Origin: Plumapathes pennacea
Taxonomy: Eukaryota; Cnidaria; Anthozoa; Antipatharia; Myriopathidae
Assembly: GCA_964036295.1 (NCBI GenBank)
Contig: OZ038470.1
Span: 794,001 to 858,000, forward strand
DNA length: 64,000 nt
Reading direction: 5' to 3'
The number at the start of each line of letters is the position of its first letter. Within the stretch, counting starts at the first letter, position 1. The notes below the pieces were generated by a model, which did not search any database, was not told the DNA's origin, and saw only the letters and a program-made list of their open reading frames with translations. The position numbers were made by a program, and so were the translations under genes. Shown here one piece after another: positions 13,900-26,435 of this stretch.

Positions 13900-15150
13900 T
13901 TCTTCTTGCCGACGCGCCAGGAGTGTTCAACCACCAGATGGACAAAGACATTTATCTCAATCTGCCAATTATAATCCGTAAGTATACTGCCATGAATTTT
14001 TAAGAGCTCTTTGTAAATTCAAAACATGTCAATTCGGCAATATACCCCTCCCATTTCTTTATTGTTTTCTTTCTTTCGGCGCACGTACACCTTGAATGTG
14101 AATATGGGCTCGGTCGCACTGAGAAGTTTAGTCGATAATGGCTCAGCATCGAGAGCAATACGACGGCTTCTTTAATGTTTGGTAGCAACTTGCTGACATA
14201 TATTTCTAGTGGAAAGCGCTGTTTGCACTTCCAATGATGCAAATGTTGATATTAATGTCGTTAAAGTTACGCGTGCGACCGGAGCCTATGTCAGCATACT
14301 ACTTTCGGCAGAGCTGCATATTCATATATCATGTTCGTGTATATTTCCAACAGAACAACCTGATGCGAGCTTATCGTGTCACTGAGTTCATGCAAATACC
14401 ACTTTAAAGTAAAACAGACTTGCCACAATTATTGTGTCGCTGCCTGGAATATCACTGAATTATTAAAGACCCCCTCAGCGGATAAAAGCGCCTTTTATAC
14501 ATTTAGTTCGTCGTATATATATATTTTTCCAATTACTGGAAAGCGTTTAACCTTGCCTTGGTCTGGGTAACTGATTCGATGATGGCAGATTTACGCACAA
14601 GGTCACTGACATGGTGTATAGCGTGAATTTCTGCTGTTATAGATACCAAGTCAAATTATAAAACACCTGTATTTATTTTCATTTATACTGATATCTAGAT
14701 CAGGAGATATAGAAGCTTTTAATTAAAAAGTTATAATGTCTTTGACATTACCAATGTTGCTAGCCCAAAGAACAATGCTTTTCTTAGCCAGAGCACTTTG
14801 TGCTAAACATGGGTTTATATACATTTAACAATTATTCGCCGAAGCGGAGTTCAATAGCGGTGTGGCTATTTACCGAGCAGCTTCGGCAAGGTAAATAGCC
14901 ACCGCTATTCACCGACACTGAGGAAAATAATTGTTTTAGTATATGCAACACAAGTTTAATAGCCAGCCTCCTATTTTTTTATTTTCCCACAAACTATGGG
15001 CAAATATAGCCAAGGCGATTTTACTGATTACGCGCGAGACCGATTTGCAACCGAAAACAATGCCAGAGTTTTGACGGATTTGTATAATTGCGCCGGAGAC
15101 ATTTCTTCCAACAGAGTTTTTAGTTTTGGGGCCGAAAAGGAATAAAGTAT
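13900..15150. other. Intergenic region with one MITE-like element
   Basis: Upstream flank of the K2P gene and downstream flank of the truncated GPCR. The only structure seen is the inverted-repeat element at 14827-14935. I looked here for TM6 and TM7 of the GPCR on the minus strand and found nothing convincing. Confidence 0.5.
14827..14935. mobile_element. MITE-like element with terminal inverted repeats
   Basis: Ends are AACAATTATT and AATAATTGTT, and an internal pair, about TCAATAGCGGTGTGGCTATT and its inverse near 14890-14911, folds back inside. There is no coding content. The structure is typical of a small non-autonomous DNA transposon. The transposon superfamily was not determined. Confidence 0.65.
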
Positions 15151-15807
15151 CTAGTCAGGCAAAGCCTGTACAAGCAAGATCAAGACTATCACAGTCACTA
15201 CAAGTGAATAAACGCAGAAGAAAAGCCGGTAAGCCACATAGTTCGGCGAGTTGGCCAATCGACAGAGATAACGAGTAAGTAACGCTTTCAAGAGCCACCA
15301 GTCTACCAAATACGCGAGACACAGAACAGTACCAGCGAGAAATAACACCACTAGGAACAACCAAAACATCTGCCGACCGGCTGGGGAGGCCGATCCTTTA
15401 GTTTTCTCTCGAGGACACATGATAAGAGTCCACCTTTGCAAAAGAACCAGAGTCAATAGTAAAGTGCTCACGGTGATAAATACCAGTGTCATAACACCAG
15501 TAACTTTACACAGCAAATCGCCATATTTCCATTTCAGTTCCAACAGTGATGCGACCATCAGAGGCATTGCTGTTATGGCCACAAAAATATCTGCGACAGC
15601 GACGTTCAAAAGAAGGACGTTAGTACAGTTAGATTGGCCAGGCCGACGATAACCAAGAACACAGATCAACCCGTTCCCTATGATGGTGATGGCGCACATT
15701 CCGATGATCGCCGCAGCTTCGAACGAAAGAGTTACCGGCGAAATTTCATACGCTTCCATTTCTTCATCTCTCTCAGCGAGAACGTCTTTCCATTTATGAC
15801 CATTCAT
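15151..15807 (-). CDS. Class A GPCR-like protein ending after TM5
   Basis: A single open frame of 218 residues on the minus strand. Visible class A features are TM1 with GNGLICVLGY, TM2 with LLLNVAVADIFVA, a TM3 that starts at Cys (LLCKVTGVMTL) and ends in QRW where DRY is usual, a TM4 hydrophobic block, and TM5 (LFFCVYSLVVTVIVLILLVQ). The stop follows just after TM5 (ALPD, then TAG). TM6, TM7 and the NPxxY motif are absent, and no continuation was found in the next 1.2 kb. It may be a decayed receptor, a truncated receptor, or a gene with a distant or unrecognised 3' exon. Ligand unknown. Confidence 0.7.
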   Translation of the reverse strand: MNGHKWKDVLAERDEEMEAYEISPVTLSFEAAAIIGMCAITIIGNGLICVLGYRRPGQSNCTNVLLLNVAVADIFVAITAMPLMVASLLELKWKYGDLLCKVTGVMTLVFITVSTLLLTLVLLQRWTLIMCPREKTKGSASPAGRQMFWLFLVVLFLAGTVLCLAYLVDWWLLKALLTRYLCRLANSPNYVAYRLFFCVYSLVVTVIVLILLVQALPD

Positions 15808-17122
15808 CTTTACACCCGGCGGACTCGTTATTTACGGCTTTTTAAAAGATATTAGCTCTGCTAATATCTGCATATTCCCTCTAAAACTGAAAATGTCTGA
15901 TAATTTCCGCATTTCTTTGATTTTGCATCAAGACTTTGTAACATATAATGGTTGGTTGGTGACTGTAATTCAAAAAAATCAGAAATAATTATATGCTACC
16001 TGCATTGATTTGAATAATTAACATTTTGCAGGTGACTGCGCATGCTCAGTACAGGCAATCCCATGATGCGGCCGTCTGCTCGGAATCGATGAAGCATTCA
16101 CGAAAAACAACGTATTCTGTAAATGATTTATTTGTTAAAGTAGCAAGTTATTTAAATGCTTACCTTTAATTTTTATTTTATAATAATAATTTGTACTTTC
16201 GTACTTTATATCGTATTTTCCAGAGGAAATTTATCACGGTGGGAGGATCTCTCCTTTACTAAGCGTGGCTATATTTAGCTCAACATTTACCCCTTGCGAT
16301 TGGCTGATTTATCAATGACGTCATGGGCAGGTTCCCAAGAAATTATTTTCGACTTTTTTAAACTGTTTGGTCGATCATGTAACTATTCAGTTGAAAATAA
16401 AGCTTGAATTACATCCGCACGGATCTAGTACATTGCTCGACTAAAAGTAACATTATTTGATAGACTTGTTTTGAGCCCTTCTTTGACTAGTTTCATAATA
16501 TGTACAGAAAATATCTATTTATAGCAACTATTGTGTTAAACATGTTCATTTCACTTAAACGATACGCGCCATACGAGACCAGTGCGATCTGTGCGTTACA
16601 ATAAGCTATACGGCGGGAACAGGTTACCGACAATTCTTGCACTCGAATATTTCTTTACCCGCGTATAAAAACCAGTATTTTTCCACGTTACCCTAAGATA
16701 GTTCTTATATATTCGGTGTCTTCTAAAAAACTAGGCTATTTAAGAAAAGTGTTTGCTGGTTATAATTACACATAAAAATTATATTGAAATTATAAGACAC
16801 AGGCAGATTGACACTGATGTTTTCAAATAAGAACATGTTTCAATTTTTAGGCTTTAAACAGGTTCTTAGTTGGAGATCTAAATGACAAATTTTAGCCAAA
16901 AGGTTCTTAATCCCCCAAGTTCGGGTTTTTACTGTATTTTCACTGTAATAATAAATAAAGAGCGGACCATCGCAATAGGAAGTTTTAACACTGACGCATC
17001 AGGTGTTTGGCTTGTTGATCGCAAAATGCTTGAAGAACAAATCAGTGAATGGATGTCTGTTAATTGTTTGTTTGTGTTTTTGTTTGTGTACTTGCTTGCT
17101 GGCACTCTGGTACATCTTACTC
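15808..17122. other. Intergenic region, no gene seen
   Basis: Upstream side of the GPCR-like frame and 3' flank of the PLEKHA8 gene. The sequence is A+T-rich. A minus-strand AATAAA occurs near 16169. Open frames here have no family similarity. Confidence 0.5.
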
Positions 17123-20100
17123 TCACACAGCCAAGTCACTATCCAGTTTATGCTTCCGGTAAAACTGGTTTAACAAGTTGGTCACCCGTCCCAGTCCGCC
17201 CACACTAATTCTCATGTCGGCCAACACGTCCTTATGGGTAGCCACGCCTTTACTGGTTGTCCCAAGAGAGGTGAGAAAATCTTCCCTGTAAGGAACAGCC
17301 TTCACTGCCAACTACGAGGGAAAGATGAAAATAAGTTAAAATAAGACAGATTCAATTCTAAAATGTCGCCAAGTAAAGTTCTGTGTGAAACAGCACGGCT
17401 AAATATCACTGGAAACGACGAGCTAGGAGATACGAACAGAGGCTTGACTTTCGTAAAAACTAAAATAGTTGCGGCGTCAATTAAGAAAACAACTTCAACA
17501 AACTAGAAGCCAAAGTGATGCGCGATTGGTTTTACTAAAGACGAGGCAGCACTGCGAGGAAACGAGATCGCTCCCTGTTTACCGCTAAAACTAAATCACG
17601 GTTGGCTTTGATTTTCATCTTGAAGCTATTTGCAAAATGTGAATAGCTTTCCATGTCGGTGTTTTGGGCAATGGGCGATTGGTCGTTCGGGGATCTCATT
17701 AACTCATGAAGTATTATTTCGGGTACGATGCTTAAAACTTACAGCGAATACTCCACGGACCACCCAGCCGTGATATCTTCTTAAGGACTTGCCGTACGCA
17801 GTGCCTAAACAAATAACAAACAAACAAATAAGTACATAAACAAACAAACAAACAAACAAAAAGAATAAGACAGATGCCTACCTGCTGCGACAGCGAGATC
17901 TGTTTCCCCTTTCAAAACCTCGACAAGAAAGACTTGCATGAATTCCAAAGCTCTGGGCGGACAAAAACACCATCTCGTGAGATAAACACGCGTCAATGAA
18001 CAAAAATCGATACATTCGACCAACGGTCCAGTACATTATACGTGCCCCATTTAGCATGCACGGAACGCTATACGGTACACTATACGTCTCCTGTTTAGCG
18101 AACTGAATCTCGATGCAAAAACAGCTCAGAGAGAGAGAGGTATTGAGACCCAGAAAAACTGTGTACTACAAGTAGAAATGTCAAACCTCTTGAGCCACAG
18201 CAGAGCGTCCGTTGCCGAGTTCTTGGCGTTACACGTGTTGCTTTTCAGTTCTTGATACACGATATTCTGCAGCGTCACAAATGCCTTCGCATCCGTCTCG
18301 TATTTGTTGGAGATTTTCTATGCAAAAACAAAAAACAAAAAAACAAAAAAAACAAAAAAACAGAAAAATGTGACTGCACGTTTTTTTTTCTATCTCCAGT
18401 AAAAAGTATGTCCTGTTGGGGCGTGATTGTGAACAAGGTAAGAATACCAGAAGTAGACAGACAATCCTTCCCGGTCAAAAGCCCCCCTTCCTTCCACTCT
18501 CCTTCAACAATAAAGTTTGAAAGGATCAACCTCCGTTATTTCTCAACAATGTTCCCAAAATGAGTTGGATATTTGAAATCTTACGCTGATGTTTCCACTA
18601 ATGTCCATCTTGACGGGAGCAAAAGCCGTCGATCCAAGAACATCTGCACAACAAACAAAAGTTGTTAGATAATATGCCACTTTATTAACAATCTCTTGCG
18701 CAGTAACATACAGCTTTTCACTGCCCGCATAAACGAATGTCTGTCAAGTAAATCTCTCTACTGAGTAACGACAACGAAACGCGGAGAAAACGTACCAAAA
18801 AATGGAAGGATAGCTCCACACGCTGCCAGAAACGCTTTTGTTGGAATCCCTCCGTCGGGAGTAATTTGAATTTCCTCAAATCTGCAATTATAACAAAAAC
18901 GCTGGCTAAGTCAAAGCCAATCCTGACATTAAGTCCCATACGTGATAATAACCCGTTCGTATTGACCAGCCTTGTCACGTGCTCGTATTAACCAGCCTTA
19001 TCACGTGCTCGTATTGACCAACATTTTTCACGTACTTGTATTTTGCAGACGAGAAAAACGTCCACGTGTGCAAATCCTCTGACTGCGAGGAGTGAGAATC
19101 CAGAGAATGCCGGGAAGACGCGAGCGACGCCGGTTCCTTGTCAGCGGTGGAGTTCAATAACGGTTCTCCCGCCGCTCCGCTGTGTCTCGCACTTCTATCA
19201 GCTGTACTCGTGATTGGCTGCCTTGTGTGTGCAGATGTCTGGATGGGTGGTTGAGTGGAACTATAGCCACTTTTAACTTGACGATCATTAGAGATTGTAA
19301 CTGTTGGCTGGCCTGAAAAAACAAAAACAAAAACAACAACAACAACAACAACAAAGAAACCCCCAAAAAAGTCAGTTTCGTCTTGTTTACTCCAAATTTC
19401 TCCATACTGAACTATATACAGGTGCTTATATATAGAAAGGAGAAGCTTGCCTCTGATCACTCTTAACCCAAACAAGTGATCAAATGCCATTTTCTCTATA
19501 CTGAGCTATATGCAGCTACTAATGAATTGAAAGGAGAATTTGGCTGGTGATCAAACTTACCGTTTAGAGAGGAGCTGAGTGTACTTGCTACGCTTGATGA
19601 GGGTGATGGGGGAGGAGATGACAACCTGAAAAACAAAGACAAAGAAGTCAATCCAACAACAGGGATAAAATAAATAAATAAAAAAATAAAAAAAACAAAC
19701 AACTTATGTAACCTGGCCAGGTTTATTAACAAACTGAACCATATGGGCTGGTACGGTCATCAAAAATAAGCTATTTGTCTCACCTGTGACTTTCATGGAA
19801 AATATGTTTTCTAAGTGCTGCGTGTTTTGCTGCAGTCAGACTCTATGAGAGAAATATAAAATATAAGTATATTTCTAATACCGCTACAGGCTGGGAGTTC
19901 ACCTGGTTGTTTGACAAAACGGAACTTTATGCCAGCCATCTACACAGTACCTTGTTTATTGATGTTGGGGTTGGTGAAGTTGGTGTCGATGGTGTTGATG
20001 TTACAGCACCTGTGCATTGAAAATAAATGCATCAGCTCAAATTAACCCAAGGTGCAGAAGCGTTCTTGACATCACTTCCATTGGTCAACGTTTGCCGTTA

Positions 20101-22100
20101 TTACAATCTAACTCAAGGTGAAATTTTACATAGTTTTCTTGTGCATATAACTTTTTTATAGAAGATGTATTGAACTGTGTTACAGTGTACCTAAATCTTA
20201 AGTAATGAGGTTAAGTTTTGAACTCCTTGGCTAAGTCTTGAGATTTATAAAAGGTGTTGCACAAAACTATGTATTGCCTGTTTACAGTGGAGTCAGAAAA
20301 CATGTGCACACTAACCAAAGTTATTTTCAGCTATTTCAATGCAATCGCACATATTCTTCAGGAATTCATCACAAGTTGCTGATAGCATTGTGGCTGCTTC
20401 ATTGAATTCCTAAAAAATAAAACATGAAACAAAATCTAACACAAAGGCAAAAAAATCATCATGGCCTGTAATCTCTGAAATACTATAGGGTTAAGGTTGG
20501 GGCTGGGGATTGATGGATTTATCCCCAAAAAACACATAGATCAAATAGATTCCGTAGGATATACTGTAGAGTGGGTTCAGTTTGTGACCACTGTCTGTAC
20601 CTGTGTTTCTTCTTTGTTTGTGCACAGAAGCTTGATGGTGTTGATTTCTTGCAACAGGAGACCCTGGTACATACTTAACTCTTCCATCTTTACTTTCAAG
20701 TGCTGGATGGCTGTGAAGGGTGCGAGAGGGCTGCATGGTTATAGTGTCCACAACAAAATAATATCACACAAATACCATATTTCATCAAATACAACTAGCC
20801 TTCCCTCAATTAAGTGCCCCTGTTGAATGTGAAATTTGAAATAAACCAGTAGTTGAAATAAACACTGTAGGAACTTGTTCGAGGAAATATGGTACAGATA
20901 CATATTGGTGCAACTTGAATCAATATAGATCTAATATCACAACTTTAAAGCCACAGGCAGGTTAAAATGGTCACATGATCAACTTTTCACTTACATTGAC
21001 CACCTGCCCCTTCATGTGCGGCATTGTGTGCCTGGGTGATGCATGCCTTTGCCGTTCCCAAGGCAACAAGCCACTGCTGTCGTTCAGCGGGTGTCGCTGC
21101 TCGAAGATAGATGTGCTGGTCAGGAGGGATCTTCAACTCTATCCTGACAGAATCTGTTGGATGAACTGAAAAGAAAAGTGTGATCGAACAATAAGTTCTT
21201 TGCAGTCACTTGGTCACATGAAGTGCAATATTTACAAAATCAGATGACCATGAAGCAGGGGCAAACCTGATTTTATCATTACAAGCAAGCTCAACATTAG
21301 AATAGAGCACTATTAACCTGAAATCTCACAGCAAGCCATCTTGATCGAGCCACGACTTCCTAAGCCAACTTCCTCTTGTGATTTATAATATGCCAGGACT
21401 CCAACTTCCAACACAAACCACCGAGGCTGCCAGCCTGAAAAGTTTACACAAAAACGTACCGTATGATGAGTGAACTAAAAGTTGATTTGGGAAACTAAAG
21501 ATAAACGTTTAAGGCTGACGTTTGGAGCGTTAGCCCTTCGTCGGAGCTTTAGAATTATTGTTAGTTGTATAATCTAAATGGGGTGTTGCCCGAGACATTT
21601 CCTGTCAAAAAAAAAAAAAAGAATGCAAAGCCGCGTGAAACTATTAATAGGTTTCTTTGTTTTAAGTTCCCTATCAATAACTTAAATGATTAATGAGAAG
21701 GCCTGTAAAAGCACCAAAAAAAAAAAAAAAAAATCCCGCGGGAACGCGCTGTTGTTGTGGTGGGTAAAAAGCAAACGGCCATCGCACCCACTAATCAAAA
21801 ATGTGCATACATATGTCGATCAAATAAACTTGTGACGTAAAATGTGTTCGCTCAAAACATAAAAGGGGAAAGTCCAGACGGGAAATCGAGAAGTCAGTTT
21901 GATCGCGAATTGAAGACGATAATGTGGGCATATTAAACCAAAACAGAGATTCTTTCAGAGTAAAATCGTCCTGTGAACACACAGGGAGAGAACGATACTA
22001 GTAATTTAAGATTCGATAATCAAATGAAGAATATATTTTGAAGGATCCTACCACTCAAGTAATTCGTCCATTTCCACAAGGTTCCTTCCATCATCGCCAT
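17123..22100 (-). CDS. PLEKHA8: PLEKHA8/FAPP2-like PH and glycolipid-transfer protein
   Basis: Fifteen coding exons on the minus strand: 22052-22100, 21318-21434, 20995-21165, 20601-20710, 20316-20409, 19951-20009, 19784-19842, 19561-19625, 19036-19312, 18796-18881, 18585-18643, 18187-18317, 17882-17952, 17743-17804 and 17123-17311 (1599 nt, 532 residues; human 519). The PH domain (about residues 1-95) has [20 protein letters not shown] and [17 protein letters not shown] Ser/Thr/Pro-rich linker follows. The C-terminal GLTP domain has [27 protein letters not shown] (Asp and Asn of the sugar-binding site), ALLWLKR (stacking Trp) and [13 protein letters not shown] (His). FAPP2 binds PI4P at the trans-Golgi and carries glucosylceramide. 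All phases agree. The weakest junction is the donor of the exon at 19036. Confidence 0.92.
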
Positions 22101-23255
22101 GTTTAAACTTCCAGACAACCTTCATGCGATTAGTAACTTCCAAAAATTATTCCATCCTGTTAAAAAAATTAATTTTGATGGTTGAAACGACGCTTTTCAA
22201 TTCAAGTTCCTGTTGTGAAGTATCTTTGTTCGTCCGCCATTTTGTCTCGTTCTGTTTCGAAAAGCATGCTGGGACAGGCTGTGTCTGTGTATGTTGGTTG
22301 GGGGGAGGGGAGGGGGGTCAAAAGCTGGGCAACTACAAGAGTCGAGGAGGTACAGCTTTTTCTAAAATTTAGAAAAAGAGATGTTTTTACGGTGACCCTA
22401 TTTAGCTGTCAATGGTTAAGGAAAACACAATGTTCTAAAAGGATGCAATGACTAAAACAAAAAGCCTATATCTTGCAATGAGCATCTACAAACATGATTC
22501 ACCCACCGGCAGTACGCGTTTCGGCTAGCTATAATTTGGCTCCACGTGTCAGAGTAGAAAAACACAAGAAGCGCGTCAACCCGCAAGTGGCGTCGCACTT
22601 GTCTTTGTTTCGAAAAATCTTGAGCTGTTTCACAGAGGTAACAACTTTGAGTGATGTGTTTTCTGTGTCTGTTCATTTGTACAAGCCGTTACTGCAACCT
22701 GTCGATTTTACATTCATTACAACTGAATGAATGTACCAGTACCCGCCCCGTGTTACAAAGCTTATGTAACTATGTAACGCTTGACAAGTCTTTACACTCA
22801 TGTACTCATGTAGCTGGGTACTTTAATGATAAGAACCACCTGAGCCATAACACACAAGCACGCAATAAGACCTAGTGCAAGAAAACATTTTTTTGCGCAT
22901 TTTGTTCAGGGATGAAGCGGGGAATAAATGTTGCTAAGAATGTCCAGCTGGTGCAACACCCGAAAGTTCATTTTATTTCAATATGCTTTCTTTTCTCGTG
23001 AAATGTCGAGTAAGCCCTTGATTTATAATGATAGTATTTGATGCTAAGCTACGAAAAGCAAATATCTTGACAGCACGATCCTAAAGTGATAATTAAATGC
23101 GTTGAACATCAACAAAAACCTAGCTAAAGAAACATTAATCCCATACAAACCGATAATATTAAATACATTTTATATATTACCCCTGGCTTGCACCCAAATA
23201 AACTGTGTTAAAAAAGACACTTCTCGAAATATGAAGACTTTCATTTCAAAATGAA
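22101..23255. other. Intergenic region, no gene seen
   Basis: Promoter side of PLEKHA8 and 3' flank of the FKBP gene. It includes a G-rich patch at 22299-22318. A minus-strand AATAAA lies at 22972-22977, about 280 bp beyond the FKBP stop, and may be its poly(A) signal. Confidence 0.5.
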
Positions 23256-24670
23256 TTACAATTCGCTGTGTTTTAGGCCTTGGAATTCTTGATGCGAAAT
23301 AAAGCCATCTTTATTTTTGTCTTCCTCATGGAAAATCTCGACCAGCAAATTCTCATGACTGAGGTCGCCAACTTCATCCGGGATACTCTCTCTTCTCAGC
23401 CATCCAGCGGCCTGGGGAGGAATGAATCACATGACTCAAAGAACGCGTGGCAATTATGTCTGATGTGAAATGGTGAGTGTCACGAAAAGTAATCTTGCTT
23501 TGACAGTATTATTTTGTTTGATTGTTTCGATTACTCGCTTGTCATGGCTTACTTGTATTATCATAACACCACACACGCACACGCTCGCGTGAATCCACGA
23601 TCACGTACGTGTGCAACACGCGCCTTTAACTTACGAGTCAAAGCTTTTATGGTCTGCTCAATACTCCTAATTGTCAAAAGAAACCTCAAGGTGTGACCAC
23701 TCCGCATTCACAGGTTAATTTGGTCATGAAAACATGGCGCCGAAATGGTTAAATTTTTGGAATCACCGCGACTTAGGAAACCCCAAAGAAAATAGCACAC
23801 TAACCTCTCCGTGTGAAATCAAGCCGTCACTGTTAATATCAATATCGGTGAACGTGTTGGGCCTGATTTCTTCGTCTTGTTCGGGGCCATCTTCAATCTT
23901 TTTCAATGTGACGTAAAAGATGATAGTTGCCTTCGGAGGGATGGTATCGCCAACCGGCATGTCTCCGTAAGCGTATCCCGGGGGCGCGATAAGTTCACGA
24001 TGCTCTCCGACACACATGTCGAGTAGACCCAGGTCCCATGCCGCGACCATAGAGCCTTCGCCGATTGTGGACGTGAGCTCCCTGTAGAATAAATACATCT
24101 TAACAATACTGACTCAAAGGAATCATGAACGAGAGAAAGAGAGTTAATGCGTAAATGATGAAAATGCATTGAATTCCGAGTGATCCGTATATTACAGCGA
24201 GGACTAGAAGCTATTCGTGCGGCTTGTAGTACCAGAAGTCAGCCACAGCTAGCCTTGCAGAGTTTCCAGAGTCACTCAGCTTAGCGAAAATACGACTTAT
24301 CATACCAATGTATCTAAAATTGATTAAATTGTGCAAGGAAAATAAAGAGGGGGTAAAGTTAGCAGCCGTTTAGAAAAATTGGAGCGGATTGTGGTAGCGG
24401 CTGAATCGCCGACTGACTTTCTGGCAGTATAAACCTGCTATGATATTTTTACCTTGTGTCAATGATGGTCCTTTGGTCCACAGTGGTGCACTTATAATCT
24501 ACTGTTATTCTGTCGCCCTTCTTGCTTTGGCGGGGACAATTCGTGGGTTTTTTCATAATGCCAATCCGGAGGCCTTTAAATTCTTCGTCGTCATCCGTCG
24601 CAGAAGAAGGGAGCGAAAAGAACGAGCTAGAAAGCAAAACTAGGACCACGACTCTAAATAATCCCGTCAT
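23256..24670 (-). CDS. ER-resident FKBP prolyl isomerase with EF-hands (FKBP14/FKBP7 type)
   Basis: Three coding exons on the minus strand: 24453-24670, 23805-24081 and 23256-23411 (651 nt, 216 residues; FKBP14 has 211). A signal peptide (MTGLFRVVVLVLLSS...) is followed by one FKBP domain with WDLGLLDMCVGEHRELIAPP, a YGD and an IPPKATIIFYVTL block. Two EF-hand loops come next (DIDINSDGLIS and EDKNKDGFIS). The C-terminus is HSEL, a KDEL-type ER retrieval signal. Known FKBP14/FKBP7 proteins are ER-luminal peptidyl-prolyl isomerases that act on collagen and similar clients. An ATG ten codons upstream exists, but the start at 24670 leaves a clean signal peptide. It shares a 660-bp divergent upstream region with the SOD gene. 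Confidence 0.92.
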
Positions 24671-25330
24671 TTTGGCTGACTCTAATAAAATTCTGACCAA
24701 GCGAGTTGGTAGTTGCTTCTAAATCGGCTGCACACAGGTTGTCCACTCCTTGCAAACTTAAAGTTGAAATTATGGTACAACGTCATTTGTGCCAACTGTT
24801 CGCACATAAATTTAGCTCCACGTGGAAGGTTGGTAACGTGTTACCATGAATGTCATTATTTCTGTGGAGAAGTTGGCAGTGTGGATTGTTTCAACTGAGG
24901 ATTCGGTAACCAAGCAACCGACCTGCACCCTCGCCGTAGTCCGAATCAACCGCGCAAAATTTTCGTGAAAGAATCGGAAAGACTCAGAAAGAATCGAAAG
25001 GTCGCATATTGTCTATCGGTCGGATTGACATCCTTCAGTTGACGGTAGCGCTTCTTTGTACTCCGTTAAAAAATTAAGAATTGTTAGTGCCACGATTTAA
25101 TGGACAAGTAAATCTGTTCCAAAGAGTGTTGTTTTATAAAGTAGTCTGCGACTTTATATGCGGGGATATTGTTTGACTGAGTTTTCCGGACTTATTTTCA
25201 GCAATGACTGATATACTACGCTAAACTCTGCAGAGAGAAGAATCAAAGAGAGAACTGGGGAAGATAGGGCAAAGGCCGGGGAGGACTGGGGAAGAAGAGG
25301 GGCCTGGGCCCCAGTCAGACCATAACAAAG
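24671..25330. promoter_or_regulatory. Divergent upstream region, FKBP / SOD
   Basis: 660 bp between the start codons of two head-to-head genes, both encoding proteins with signal peptides and C-terminal ER retrieval motifs. No specific factor site was identified. Shared regulation is inferred from position only. Confidence 0.45.
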
Positions 25331-26435
25331 ATGGCGGACTTCAGAATGTTTGGGACTTTTTGCCTTTCGATTGTTTTGCCTTCCATCATTGCTGATTCTG
25401 TTCCATACAAAGACATCACGAGTTTTAAAGAGGAGTACGCTTTGCCCCCATTGCTTTACGAATATGATGCTCTGGAGCCGTTTATAGATGAAGCGACGAT
25501 GCGAGTGCACCATCAAGGCCACCATGCCGCCTACACGAAGAAGTTAAACGCAGCCTTGAAAGCCTGGAGAAAATCCGTTAGTAGTTGTACCAGATGAGGC
25601 GGATATATGTCGGATTAATTGATTTAACTGACACCCCACCCTTGTCGGCAGAAAGTGTATATTCGAGATATATGAAGTACTCACTTTGGAAGGACATTTT
25701 GTTTACATTTCAAACCATGCGAGAGCTGTCTGTGAGTAATATCACTCGATGCATTTCTTTCAGGGGGAAAGTAAGGAACTGGCATCCAAATCCATTGTCG
25801 AGATACTGAAAAGAATCGAGGACATCCCAGAGAAGTGGCGCCTGGCAGTCAAGAACAACGGAGGGGGGTAGGTTCTAGAAAATGCATCGTCCTTCAGCTT
25901 CCCATGATATCCAATCCCCAATCCCCACTCCCCTCGACTAATTGGGGCCCAGACCTCTCGCCTGAATATCCCGTTTGATTATATCCTGATCACATGACTG
26001 TTTTTCTGGACTTTCTCCAGGTACATTAATCATGCATTGTTCTGGAGTGTTATGTCGCCAAACCCAGACAAAGAGGACCGCCAACCAAGTGGAAAAATAG
26101 CAGAACTCATTGATAAGTCATTTGGCAACTTCACCCTCTTCCAGAAGGCATTTACAGACATTGCTAACAGTCTGTTTGGTTCTGGGTACACATGGTTGTA
26201 TGAAGACACCAACAGTAACTATCTGCATATTATTGGTATGGTGAACCAGGACTCACCAGTCACTCATGGAATCTCTCCTGTGTTGGTCCTAGACCTGTGG
26301 GAACATGCTTACTATCTGAAGAACCAGAACCGACGGGCAGATTATGTAAAGTTTTGGTGGAGCGTTGTCAATTGGGATGCTGTGAACGAGTTGTTTGAAT
26401 GGTGGCCCAAACAAAACTCTCATGATGAACTGTAG
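25331..26435 (+). CDS. Secretory-pathway Fe/Mn superoxide dismutase ending in HDEL
   Basis: Three coding exons: 25331-25576, 25764-25867 and 26021-26435 (765 nt, 254 residues). The N-terminus has a hydrophobic signal-like stretch ([18 protein letters not shown]), not an obvious mitochondrial presequence. The mature part begins [20 protein letters not shown]. Metal ligands are visible: first His in [11 protein letters not shown], His in YINHALFW, and Asp and His in DLWEHAYYL; the gateway Tyr of HHAAY is present. Gln in VNQDSP sits where Mn-type enzymes have their active-site Gln. The usual SGW.WL block reads SGYTWL, so an active-site Trp is Tyr. The C-terminus is HDEL. The enzyme would convert superoxide to H2O2 inside the ER lumen. 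AATAAA signals occur at 26697 and 26750. Confidence 0.92.
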
